Positions 1-10,369 of a DNA stretch of 64,000 nucleotides are shown piece after piece. Source of the DNA: Gnetum montanum (Eukaryota; Streptophyta; Gnetopsida; Gnetales; Gnetaceae); NCBI GenBank assembly GCA_015680685.1, contig MNCI01036181.1, positions 505,951 to 569,950 on the forward strand. Direction: 5' to 3'. The notes under the pieces were generated by a model. That model did no database searches. It had not been told where the DNA came from and was given only the letters and a program-made list of their open reading frames with translations. Within the stretch, counting starts at the first letter, position 1; each line of letters starts with the position of its first letter. Position numbers and translations under genes: made by a program.

Positions 1-298
1 NNNNNNNNNNNNNNNNNNNNNNNNNNNNNNNNNNNNNNNNNNNNNNNNNNNNNNNNNNNNNNNNNNNNNNNNNNNNNNNNNNNNNNNNNNNNNNNNNNNN
101 NNNNNNNNNNNNNNNNNNNNNNNNNNNNNNNNNNNNNNNNNNNNNNNNNNNNNNNNNNNNNNNNNNNNNNNNNNNNNNNNNNNNNNNNNNNNNNNNNNNN
201 NNNNNNNNNNNNNNNNNNNNNNNNNNNNNNNNNNNNNNNNNNNNNNNNNNNNNNNNNNNNNNNNNNNNNNNNNNNNNNNNNNNNNNNNNNNNNNNNNN
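1..298. other. Assembly gap
   Basis: The first 298 positions are all N. Nothing can be said about them. Confidence 0.99.
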
Positions 299-518
299 AA
301 ACATATGTTATTATCAATGATGATATTACTATGATATTTTAAACCATATTATTTATAAAATTTAACATAGCATACCTCATCAATGGACCAATATTTTAGA
401 CTATTACAATATCCTTGTATATGTATTTCACCTCCAAAATGCTTCAATATCTCTTCTTTGCATTTTTAACATCAAAAGACTCCTTATCAGTTATAGCTAG
501 ATTCTTTGTTGTTGAAGA

Positions 519-788
519 TCATAGGAAACATTGTAGTTCATCATCATATACTGATATGATACTGATATCTTTGTATTTACCTAATGATCTTAGGAGGCTA
601 CTACAACAAAATAATGATACAATGTAGAAGGCACCCTTCATAATTGCCACATCCTTCATCACGAAAAAATTAATAAGCTTTCTTTGAAAGTTTACTGATT
701 TACAAGACATGTAATTAATATCTTGTAGGAAAACCACATTTGGAAGAATATCTTTATGTTTTCCACATCCACCATGTTTTTTTTCCAT
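519..788 (-). pseudogene. Unknown protein fragment, 89 aa
   Basis: This is the last open minus-strand stretch of the relic before the assembly gap. It is basic at its start and then hydrophobic, with no recognised motif. It may be a chance ORF; the only support is that it is on the same strand as the other relic pieces. Confidence 0.2.
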
Positions 789-1221
789 GATATTATAGTC
801 ACGTTCCTAAAATGCATTGGAGAGCTCAACTGCTGCTATCATTGTGAAGAATAGTAAATTAAGATAAACATTGCTTCCCTTTTATAGTGATAACTTAAAG
901 CATATCAAAACAAGATATTACTAAATATATAGTTCTTATAGTCATTTAGGAAAAATTTAAGCAAGTGATAGTTCTTCATGTCAATATTAATAACTACCTT
1001 AGAATATCGTAGAACTATTTTATATACAAACTCAAATAAATTTTTAACAAAACAAAAGGGGTCCTTAATAGTTATATTCTCAAAATCAACAAAATATTAA
1101 ATAACTAATTTCTTCATTGATGAGAATTCCTTCTCATACTTTAGTAGCGTTAGGCCAACAAACTTACGATTTTTTTGATAGAAAAAAAATCATCATGCTT
1201 CATAATTATTGTAGATGTATC

Positions 1222-1800
1222 CTACTCTGACAATAGAGACTTCAAATGCAGATGTAGCATTGATTGAATATTAGGCTTAAGTATAAGCTCTCCTTTAGTA
1301 AACTTCATATTTCCAAGAAGACTAATGAACATGTATTCATCAATTGAATACATGTTAAATTGTTGAAATTAGTAAACAAAGATATATTATATTAAAATAT
1401 GAAAAAAATAAATTTATAGGATGTAGGAGATTAAATACCTATTTGAAATGTTATCAACATTAAGGTCTATGCAACAAATAACAAATGAATTTCTACCCAA
1501 GAAAAAGTCTACTAGAGCTAATTTAAGAGAATGAAAGTGCTTCATATGATTGCATTTCTTCTCTAGAGAGATCATTCTATTAATTATTGGTCTATGAGGT
1601 TCATGCTTCCCTTTAAAATGTTTAAAGCACATCTTTGCAGCAAGTATCATGTTAGCACATTTTTCAACCTCATGTAAGCAAAGGCCCTGCAGTGGGTGGA
1701 AAAGATTAGCACTCAAAATATTTAGGTTATTTTCCTTGTCTTTTTCATCTAGTGAAATCATCAGATAACACTGTAGGGTACCATTCTGATACATCATCAA
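1222..1800 (-). pseudogene. Unknown protein fragments, possible exon pair
   Basis: The first piece (1800 to 1414) is a 128-residue open stretch containing HEVEKCANMILAAKMCF and VDFFLGRNSFVICCIDLNV. After a T-rich gap, a second open piece (1350 to 1222) reads YSIDEYMFISLLGNMKF onward to a TAG. The gap of about 60-90 bp is T-rich with a TTACTAAT-like sequence, so it could be a decayed intron, but the splice sites are not convincing. The protein family is not recognised. Confidence 0.3.
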
Positions 1801-2272
1801 TATTTCATTCTAGTTCTTGAATAGTGTATCATTTATATGAAGACATACTTTTCTTTCCTATAAAGCCTTGAATGTTGAGATATCAAACCATCAATATGTA
1901 ATAATAGAATTTATGATATCAAACATAATAATAAATTGAAATAGATAAATCAAATTGCTTAAATATAAATTAGAGGTTATCATGAATTGACTCTAGCTCT
2001 TTAGAAATTCCTCCATTTAATAATTGAAGATGTTATTTTTTGCTAGGTAGCTTCTGGCATGCCTTACCATCTCTATATATGATGGATCATATTTTATTCC
2101 TTGTACATGATTCTAAGAATAATATATTTTTTAATTATTGAGACTGGGATCTCCACCTTCAACATCTTGGGAAAATTGAATCTATAAAGATCTTTACATC
2201 TTACTACACATTATCTTTCTCCAATAGAATTTTAGCTACCTTAATTGAGTGTTGTTCATCAAGAATCCAAAA

Positions 2273-2530
2273 CTACACATTGTTAGCTTCAAGATCTATA
2301 TCATATAAGGAAGTGAACCCCTTACCACTTAATACCTTATAGGTCATAAGGATACAATCATGAACAATAGCAACAAGATTCTTAGACATTGATGACAAAA
2401 ATTCCTCAACATATTTCATATTCGTTGCTTTGATTCTATACTTATCAGGTGCCCAAGTGTGTTTGTCAATTTTGACTTGATAAGTAGTAGAGAAATTAGG
2501 ATGGAAATATGCCCTCTTAGTTTTTCCCAA
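2273..2530 (-). pseudogene. Unknown protein fragment, 85 aa
   Basis: An open minus-strand stretch that ends within KVLSGKGFTSLYDIDLEANN. The same frame continues after one stop with a segment reading WILDEQHSIKVAKILLEK. Continuity of sense across the stop suggests decay of a once longer reading frame. The family is not recognised. Confidence 0.3.
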
Positions 2531-2825
2531 CTTAATCCCCTTGTTTGCAGCTCTAACAATATTCTTACTTCTTGATTGGAATTTTTTTATTTAAATTAAG
2601 TTATTAAGTGTGGTCTCTCTATAGACATTGTAAGATGCACTAAAAGAGATCTTAGTTAATGTGTTAGCAATCACTCATTATATGAATTATATGATTGATT
2701 CATATGATTCCTCAAATAAAGAACTACATATGATGTTCTCAAAGTGGTTTTCCATTGTAGAAATCTCTTTACAAATCCTATAACTTCTCTCTACTTCAGT
2801 TTGAATCAATCCTATCTACTCCATA

Positions 2826-3143
2826 TTATTTCATTGCAGCATATGATCTAATCCTATCAACATCCAATGTATCAAGAAGAAATATGCCATCATGAAGTAT
2901 AGCCTTCATGAAAGAAATCAACTTCTTTGATTGAATGTAAATCATGCCATTATCCTCTACAAAAGAAACAACCATAATTCCTTCATCTTCAAAGGAATTA
3001 CTATGCATTACCTTTATAATAATATGAATATTCTTATGTCTTACCTTGGCCTTATAATTAATCATATACCGTGATTCAATAAGATTCATTTGCATCTTGA
3101 CATTTTGAGTAATGCTACCTATTTGATCCTGTATTGTATCCAA
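2826..3143 (-). pseudogene. Unknown protein fragment, 105 aa
   Basis: This is an open minus-strand stretch upstream (in the gene's direction) of the other relic pieces. It is a mix of hydrophobic strands and charged loops, with a stretch reading IFLLDTLDVDRIRSYAAM near its end. I see no signal peptide, membrane helix or cysteine cluster. No family is recognised. It ends at a TAA shortly before another decayed spacer. It could be one exon of the relic gene. Confidence 0.3.
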
Positions 3144-3213
3144 GTAAAGTGATATGTTGTACTAGGGTTATCAACCTAGCAAGATAAATAAATCATTGAA
3201 ATCTAATGGTTAG

Positions 3214-3994
3214 TGATGGGATGCAATATCGCATACGCGATATCGCGTCTTCCCCTGCGATATCACATATGCGATATCGCAGTGCACCGTCATATCTATA
3301 AATAAGAGGTGGCTCTCCCTTATTTCCTTATCCTAGGCCAGACAATAGGTAAACTCTAGCAGATTGATCACTCCAGAGATAGAATATTTTCCATGTGCCC
3401 ATAGTAGGAGTCCCAAAGTGAACAGATCTTTATTCAAGCAAACATTGTACCTGAACACAAGTTTGTGTACAGCAATAAAATGAGCTTTCCGAATAAACCT
3501 TGCAGTGCATGGAATAGGATTTTCTTTATTGTTATTTATTACTTGTTATTTACTATTTTTCTCCTCAACCCTTTCCTCCTAGTTAGGTGCCTCAGTACAA
3601 CCACTTCGAGCATGTGCATTACGCGTGGTGATCCCAGCAACGATTAGCGTTTGGTAGCCACGATTGCATTGGTTTAGGGTGTGTACAGTAAGTGGGAACG
3701 GATGCTGACGCTAGGTTAATTTAGACTTAGTTCATTAGTTAGAGTTAGTGATTAGTTTCTCAACCCTTCACCTTGTTACAATAGAAGAAATAAAACATAA
3801 AAAGCATAAAAATCATATACCTCAGATTTGCTTAACCATACACCGTAACAACTACAAGTCTGGGAAGACAATGAATGATTAACCCTAAGTGTTCCAAGAG
3901 GCATGTAGGAACTTAGTCTATGAAGTTCAACCGGATCATGTGTGCTACACTCGAATTATTATGGTTGAGTGTAGGGGTATCTCGCCACTCATCA
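3214..3994 (+). repeat. Element A 5' LTR
   Basis: A 781 bp direct copy of 9449-10207. It contains a U3 motif array, a TATA box, and an AATAAAATGAGC-type polyadenylation signal near 3475. It ends CTCATCA just before the primer site. Confidence 0.92.
3222..3305 (+). promoter_or_regulatory. Element A U3 promoter: iterated GCGATATCGC palindromes and TATA box
   Basis: Three close copies of the 10 bp palindrome GCGATATCGC (3237-3246, 3257-3266 with one change, 3271-3280) and a partial fourth lie just upstream of a TATA box, CTATAAATAA at 3296-3305. The 3' LTR keeps two copies and its TATA at 9517-9526. The spacing is typical of proximal activator sites. The binding factor is unknown. CpG survives here although it is depleted elsewhere in the window. 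Confidence 0.7.
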
Positions 3995-4013
3995 TAGGCA
4001 CTGTTGCTAGGGA
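3995..4013 (+). other. Element A primer binding site (tRNA-Asp type)
   Basis: TAGGCACTGTTGCTAGGGA directly follows the LTR. It matches the complement of the tRNA-Asp 3' end (TGGCGCCGTTGCCGGGGA plus one leading T) except for one T/A change and C-to-T or G-to-A changes. tRNA-Asp priming is known in plant gypsy elements. Confidence 0.75.
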
Positions 4014-4139
4014 CTAACTGTTTGTGCGCCGAATAGAACATAGGATGTCACTCACATCGTTGGAAGCTTAAACGGACCTTTGGGTTAATTAATTAAAAAA
4101 GAATTTATATAATGGTAAAAAGCACACTGATAAATCAAA

Positions 4140-5830
4140 ATGTCTTCTTCTCAAAAAAGTAATTCACCACCTAGGACTAATACTAGAGATAGTTAGCAAC
4201 ATAAAACACATAACCAAAATCAGCCAAGTCCTCAACAATACAAAATAGTCTATAATAATCCCAATGAGTATATTCCAAACTTTACCTTTATCCTCCATCA
4301 AGACAAGTAGCTATGATGGAGAGATTTGTAAGGTAAAATTGTGTTATCCCTAGATCGATCAGTCCCTAACATGCTCTTCTGTGCTTTGGCATAAATTGGC
4401 ATGACAGAATTATATGCTGAATACATTGCTGAAGACTTTGACATGAGGGATTATCATCCCACAAAAGCACAACGTATTCAGGACTTAAGGAAGGAGAGCC
4501 AACATACACTATTGAAGGGTGAAGGTCCGCACGTCCTTAGCAAAATAGGAGATGAGGAACCCCTCATAACGGGTTCTCTAGAAAATGATGTTCCCCCTCC
4601 TAATGATGGTGAGGAGGTTGGGTATCAGAACCTATGATCAATGATACATAACACTGGTTCTGATGCCCGTAAATGCCAACTATTCACAGAGGGAAAAACA
4701 ACTCATAATAAGGATGGACACTTAGATCGTCACCACAATCGGGGTCGAAGCAGCCAAAGAGAAGGCAAGAAACATTGCCATGGCTATGGTTCCCCTTCTT
4801 CTTCCCCTTCATCTCACCACTCATCCTCTCCTTCCACATCTAGGCGCAACCATCATGAAAATAACGGTGAGGATAGAGGTAGGAAAGATGAGAGACCTCG
4901 ATGGGAAAGTTGAGAGAGAGGACAAGGTCAAAGGCATAGGGAAAGTAGGGAACAACGAAGACATCATAGGCATCATGAAAGATATGATTATGATGAGCCC
5001 ATACTTGCAACCTAAGATATGCTTGACATAATAGAGGTAGTTAGGATTCCAACAAGGCACCAAAAGGATAGTTGAATCAAACACTTAGATATGAACAATA
5101 TTACACGCTTTGAGGGGGGATACAACACTGATCTGCAGCATCATTTACAAGCATTTCATGATACATGTGCCTTGCAAAATATAGAAAATGAATGGAAAAA
5201 ACTTAAGTTGTTTCCTAGGACATTCACCAAAGAAGCGGAGAGTTGGTATTGATCCTTAGAATTGGAAACCATCAGGAGGTGGAGTACGATGCTAGAACTC
5301 TTCAACGATAAATATCAGATGTACTCCAGAGTGTCTAATTTGTGTAAGTAGATCCAAGGCTAGAAACAAGGTACTTATGAACCCTTGGATGCTACCATGG
5401 CCCACTACTACACATTGTTACATCATTGCCCGAGCCATGGATATGCTCAACGAGATCAACTTCGCCACATTGTGGATGGGCTAAGGCATGAAACTAGAAG
5501 AACCCTTGGGACTTATGCCCAAGGGAGACTATTAAAACTTACAGCCCATGAAGTACATTGCTTGTTGGAATAAGTAGCAAAAGAAGAAGTTGAGCTACGA
5601 AAGAGGAAAAGTGCAGAAGAATACAACTGTGATCCCTCCCTTCGGAAGAAGGGAGTGAGATTTTGTGATGAGGAGGATGAGTCACCACTTGAAGAGCTAG
5701 TGAACTAGAAAACCTTACCGATTCAAAAATTAACAACAGAAGTATTGGCTAAGGTAGATCAGTTGTGGGATTCCTTAGACTCCAAACTTGAAAGTATCTT
5801 GAAAATCATAGAAGAGTCTAAGGAGGAATG
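4140..5830 (+). pseudogene. gag: Element A gag, decayed
   Basis: Gag forms the retrotransposon's virus-like particle. The likely start is the ATG at 4140 (MSSSQKSNSPPRTNTRDS, then a stop). The frame continues past stops through a charged N-terminal region (4401-4637) and a His/Ser/Arg-rich linker (4641-4913). The capsid-type core at 5085-5573 shows LDMNNITRFEGGYNTDLQHH, then LQAFHD and a later WY pair, as in the plant retrotransposon Gag family. Many stops look like CGA or CAG changed by C-to-T. The homologous cores of elements B and C align over the same segment. There is no intact reading frame. Confidence 0.8.
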
Positions 5831-6619
5831 AAGTAGTGACAAAGGGAACACAAAGTAGAGAGATTCAGGCCCTGCACATAACAAGGGTAAGGGGAAAATT
5901 CCTATCTCCGATGAAGTTTTCGATTCAGACACAGATGATGACAATGGATGTGAGATCTACCAATATGACCATCCTAAAGGATGTTGTCCAATCATCTCAC
6001 ATCTACAGGAGTCTAGGGTGTATGCACTTAATCAACGGCAAACACCTTGAAGGTTACCTTATCCACAAGGTAACCCAAGGCAGTTCCACCAACCACTAAT
6101 GTACTATCCAAGTAGAACTCCACCATAATCCATTAGACAGTATCAGTAGTGGCAACACCCACAATCATGGGGGATGCCACCGCCAACACAACAATACCCT
6201 TACCGGTTGCCAGACCCATATGGATATTATGTGTAGCAGCTGATTTCTCTAAGTGACTCTATGAGTTACACTACTCCCCAACGTCACTACCAAGTTTGGG
6301 AGTACTTTAGGAGGAATCCTTCTCCTCTGGGGAACATTCCAAAATCATCCCATCCTCCAACTCCATCCGCACCTCTTCCACCTGTAGTTCCCACACAACC
6401 TACTCCAATAATGCAAGGGGAACTCCCTACTCAACTACAGCAATGTAACACTGCGAGAGCTGTAAATATTCAACCTACTACTAGTTCTAACAACTATAAA
6501 AAGAGAAGGCCTTTATTCAAAATCAAAATCCCGAAAAAACTCTTGCAACAACAAGCAGTTGAGCCGATGTACACTCCTCCACCATCTAACAGTTCAAAGC
6601 ACCCTTTAGTCCAATAGAA
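5831..6619 (+). pseudogene. Element A Gag C-terminal Pro/Gln-rich part
   Basis: This stretch links the Gag core to the protease. The 6261-6617 reading frame is rich in Pro, Gln, Ser and Thr and ends with a basic patch (KKRRPLFKIKIPKKLL). No zinc knuckle is visible. The composition fits a disordered Gag tail or linker. Stops and frame changes occur throughout. Confidence 0.55.
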
Positions 6620-6719
6620 TTGTACACATATGATTATGTTAACACATACCATAACTGACAGGATCAAGGTAGGCCACTTTCCTAGGAAACTATCTAACCT
6701 GGGAGCCCCTTAATCTATT

Positions 6720-7270
6720 TACAAATCATGAAGAACAAACCACATAAGGCTCTTCTTAACTCAGGTTCTGGATTCAATTTAATATCACAAGAAATGTATC
6801 AAGCCTAGAACCTACCTCAACTTAAGAAGAGCAATATTCAATTAGAGCTCGCTGACCAGTCCATCACCATTCCCTTGGGATTGGTGGAGGTCATCATTAC
6901 CACTATGTGTGGGTGGTCATACCCAACTTATTTCCTGGTGATTGAAATCAACAAGCATAAAGGGGGCTTCCCAATTATAATGGGAAGGCCATGGCTAAGT
7001 ACAGTAGATGCGTACCTAGGGATCCATGATCTTTCTTTGCAAATATCTAAGATAAAAATTTATGGAAAGATCAAGAAGAAGAAATTTCTGTGCATCACAT
7101 ACAGTGACTTAAAGGGTGATGACATGGAAGAATGTTCAACATCTCTTCCATGTGATCGATGTGCCGAGGAAATACAAATTCAAAGGTGCCTGTATGTAGC
7201 AACCACACAAGTAGTAGATACCCCATGGTTGATAGCTATTAGGAAGAGAAAACTAATATGCATGGAATGA
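6720..7270 (+). pseudogene. Element A aspartic protease, catalytic Asp changed to Asn
   Basis: Retropepsin-type protease that would cut Gag. The active-site region reads ALLNSGSGFNLIS (codon 6758-6760 is AAC), where the family has Asp-Ser/Thr-Gly. The C-terminal flap-side motif IIMGRPWLSTVDAYLG is clear in the open stretch 6875-7270. The Asp-to-Asn change (one G-to-A) and one stop make it inactive. It follows the Gag linker directly, as in plant gypsy elements. No RT follows; the coding signal stops at 7268-7270. Confidence 0.78.
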
Positions 7271-8890
7271 ACTAAGGAAAATCATGCTAACAACAAAGGC
7301 ATAGACACATTAGAGTATGATTTCCACCCCTTAATCTAAGAACATCAATGGGGAGAAGTTGGGCACTTTTACAAAATTCAAATAGGCACTCATTATTTCA
7401 AATCTCTCCCTTTCCATTCAGTCATGGGGAAGATGGCCACCTATGCTGATTATTGGAGGCCCTCAATTCTTTTTAAGTTTTCTTTTTACATGTTTTTTTT
7501 TTTTACAAAGTTTTTGTTTTACATGTTTTTTCTTACACGTTTTTGTTTTACATGTTTTTTTCTTACACTTTTTTGTTTTAAAAATTTCTTTAACTTTTCT
7601 CGTTTTTGTTTTACAAATTTCTTTAACTTCTCTTTCTTTTGCATTATAACATCGTTATACTTTTCCATTTTTTGTGTGTGTTTCTGTGTGTGTCATCCAC
7701 CATGTGAGTTCGTCATGTAATAAGTGTTCTCCACAATGGTATGAACTATTTTTCTGATTGCTAATGTTGGTTTTTACCTTGAAGTTATGATATTGATACT
7801 AAGGTATGTTCTTCTGATATGGCATGCAATCAGTTCACTTCATCCATCCATCCACAAAGTTTATGGTCTCTCTTGGCTTGGAAATGTACAGTCTCCTTTC
7901 TAAATAAGAACTTTAACAAACCAATGATGGGGTATTTCTCAAACTAAGGAAGGACTCAAGGTTTGAAAAGGATGTGACTTCAAAGGAACTTGATGCATTT
8001 GTGTTGGCCATTCTCTTGGGTGCTTGGATGTTTTCTTCTTGAATTTTCTTGCCGTTCCGACGTTACCCAATTATCGAAAGTTAAGTCAATAAGAATAAGA
8101 AGTCTTTGCATGGTGTGGTTCTCATGCATAAAAACACAAAACACAAAAAGAAAAAAAAAGAGAGAAAAGAAAAAAAAAAGAAAAAAAAAGTGAGAATTCA
8201 AAGCACACCCCTTAGACGAAATAAACTTGGGCTCCAAGAACTGGTTATGGAACTAAAAATGTTCCCTCTATCTAAGGCCCTTCTCACTTCCCCTTCTCTC
8301 CTCATTTGTTTCGTCAAAATGGTGGTGGCTCTTTGGAGATGCATTCTTGTTATTCAAGTGGATGGATTGGATATAAGTGCATTGATGGGAAGTCACTGGA
8401 TGTGGTTTGTTTGAGGCTGGAGTTGGAATGAGATCTGCTAAGTCACATTAACCATGAAACACACAAGGGGCTATACACCACCTTGTTCTTGGGATTTCAT
8501 TCCACACTCTTCTCTCCACCCTTCTCTCCATTTTTTACATCATTGCCACTTGTATCATTAGTGTATATTTTAGTTGACACATTGTTTTCTTTTTGGTAAA
8601 TTCTTATGGTTAAGACTTTAACTCTTGTTCCAAAGGAAATTCCAAAGGCCTACGGATTCTTTGAATGTGGGTTTGTCAGGGCATTAAGGGCATGAGCTTG
8701 CTTTGGGAAGGACCCACTGACATTCCTATTTGGTGCACCAGTTAAATTCTTTCCCTTAAAATTTTGCAATTAATTTTATTTGTTCATGTCCATCTTGACA
8801 TCCATTTTATTGATGTCCTAGTTGTCTCTTTTTCTTCCCCTTTCTTGTTCTTATTCTTTCTCCATTCTATCGCTACTGAAGGTTCGCAAT
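7271..8890 (+). other. Element A non-coding interior with T-rich and A-rich blocks
   Basis: There is no supported gene here. 7480-7680 holds T-rich units of about 30 bp (TTTTGTTTTACATG, TTTTTTCTTACACG), and 8130-8190 holds an A/G run of AAAAAGAAAA type. From about 8195 onward the sequence matches the interior of element D at about 43990 (AATTCAAAGCAC onward), confirming that A and D are related. Confidence 0.7.
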
Positions 8891-8904
8891 TAGTCATGGG
8901 GGTA
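8891..8904 (+). other. Second, internal polypurine-tract-like copy in element A
   Basis: TAGTCATGGGGGTA at 8891-8904 is the same string that lies directly before the 3' LTR (9435-9448). The 556 bp between the two copies holds no gene. It may be a leftover of a rearranged 3' end. Confidence 0.5.
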
Positions 8905-9434
8905 CGGTGCCCAATTTTTTCGATTTTCTCCTAACCCCTACACCTTTAGTAATCACCAAATATTATATCTCTCAATCCATATCAGCCATACCACAACTCA
9001 AACAATGGACTTATACTAAGGCAAGGTATCCATTACATGATAATTCATTTACCCTTGCTAATATAAGACTTTGTTGTGTGTGAAGATGGCAATTATGCAA
9101 TAATGGACTAGATCTGGAGAAAAACACTTGGAATGGAGCGGTGCTGGAAGCAGCTATGCAAGGAGCAAGATCCATGATGTGCTTACAAATGGAAAATGAA
9201 AGGCGTAATCTTGGCATTGGTAGCAGCAAAAAATTCTTTCTCTCTTTCTTTCTCAGTTGCCAACTAAGGCCTGATATCAATGTAATAAGGTGTTCACCCT
9301 TGTTGTCATGAACACTAGTTTGTTGAGTCTTGTAATGATGATCTGTTCACATGTCATCCCATTTGATCCATTTGAGTCAATAATCCCATACCTACCTGAT
9401 ATTATTGTAAGAAACTCGAGCACGAGTTTTCATT

Positions 9435-9448
9435 TAGTCATGGGGGTA
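9435..9448 (+). other. Element A polypurine tract
   Basis: TAGTCATGGGGGTA directly precedes the 3' LTR start TGATGGGAC. Equivalent G5 tracts precede the 3' LTRs of B, C and D. Confidence 0.8.
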
Positions 9449-10207
9449 TGATGGGACGTGATATCGCGTACGCAATATAACGTCTTCCTCTGCGATATCG
9501 CGGTGTGCCATCATATCTATAAATAAGAGGCAGTTCTCCCTTATTTCCTCATCTTAGGTTAGACAGTAGGGAAACTCTAGCAGATTGATCACTCCAGAGA
9601 TAAAATATTTTCCATGTGCCCGCAGTAGGAGACCCAAAGTGAACGGATCTTTATTCAAGCAAACATTGTACCTGAACACAATTTTGTGTATGATAATAAA
9701 GATGAGCTTTCTGGATAAACCTTGTAGTGCATGGAATAGGATTTTCTTTATTGTTATTTATTACTTGTTATTTACTATTTTCCTCATCAACACTTTCCTC
9801 CTAGTTAGGTGCCTCAATACAACCACTTCGAGCACATGTGTTACGCATGGTGATCCCAGCAACGATTAGCATTTGGTAGCCATGGTTACATCGGTTCAAA
9901 GTATGTACGGTAAGTGGGAACGGATGCTAACGCTAGGTTAATTTAGACTTAGTTCATTAGTTAGTTTCTCAACCCTTCACCCTATTAGCATAGAAGACAT
10001 AAAACATAAAAAGCATAAAAATCATATACCTTAGACTTGCTTAACCATACACCGTAACAACTACAAGTAAGTCTGGGAAGACAATGAATGATTAACCCTA
10101 AGTGTTCCAAGAGGCGTGTAGGCACTTAGTCTGTGGAGTTTGACCAGATCATGCATGCTACGCTCGTATTTGTATGGTTGAGTGTAGGGGTATCTCGCCA
10201 CTCATCA
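9449..10207 (+). repeat. Element A 3' LTR
   Basis: A 759 bp copy of 3214-3994, with the same TATA box (9517-9526), polyadenylation signal (AATAAAGATGAGC near 9695) and CTCATCA end. It differs from the 5' copy by scattered transitions and small indels, including loss of one GATATC repeat. Confidence 0.92.
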
Positions 10208-10369
10208 ATTAGTGATGCCAACTTTGTAAATTTAATTGAATACTTATGTGATTCCTCTTATGCAATATTAATAATCTCAAAAAGAATTAGGCATGGATGT
10301 GCATCCTCAAAGATCGTGATATCATCTCCCAATCTAATGAAATAGACCTAACACATTAAACCAATGTAG
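10208..10369 (-). pseudogene. Continuation of the host relic beyond element A
   Basis: Begins with the right copy of the target duplication. The minus strand is open over RLGDDITIFEDAHPCLILFE (about 10275-10346), which would be upstream of the pieces at 299-3213. The family is not recognised. Confidence 0.3.

Larger units (their letters stand above)
299..3213 (-). pseudogene. Decayed coding relic of unknown function (split by element A)
   Basis: This AT-rich segment has several minus-strand open stretches that read in one direction, at 2826-3143, 2273-2530, 1414-1800, 1222-1350 and 519-788. They are separated by stops, T-rich spacers and frame changes, as in a decayed multi-exon gene or an old element. 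The same strand stays open just beyond element A (about 10275-10346), so A interrupted this sequence. I do not recognise the protein: there are no transposase, RT, kinase or helicase motifs. It could be a host pseudogene or a very old DNA transposon. Reading direction is inferred from the open stretches only. Confidence 0.35.
3214..10207 (+). mobile_element. Element A: Ty3/gypsy-type LTR retrotransposon with Gag and protease only
   Basis: A complete 7.0 kb element with two similar LTRs that start TGATGGG and end CTCATCA, a primer site directly after the first LTR, and a purine tract directly before the second. The flanking 5-mers are GTTAG (left) and ATTAG (right), a target duplication with one mismatch. 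Inside are a decayed gag and an aspartic protease remnant, then about 2.2 kb of non-coding DNA. No RT, RNase H or integrase motif is visible on either strand, so mobility would have needed pol from another element. The two LTRs are much more alike than those of B or C, so A is the youngest LTR insertion here. Confidence 0.9.

Noticed and set aside
7424-7720. Phe-rich 98-aa ORF with apparent membrane segments
   Set aside because: It is a translation of the T-rich minisatellite in element A; the hydrophobicity comes from TTT codons.
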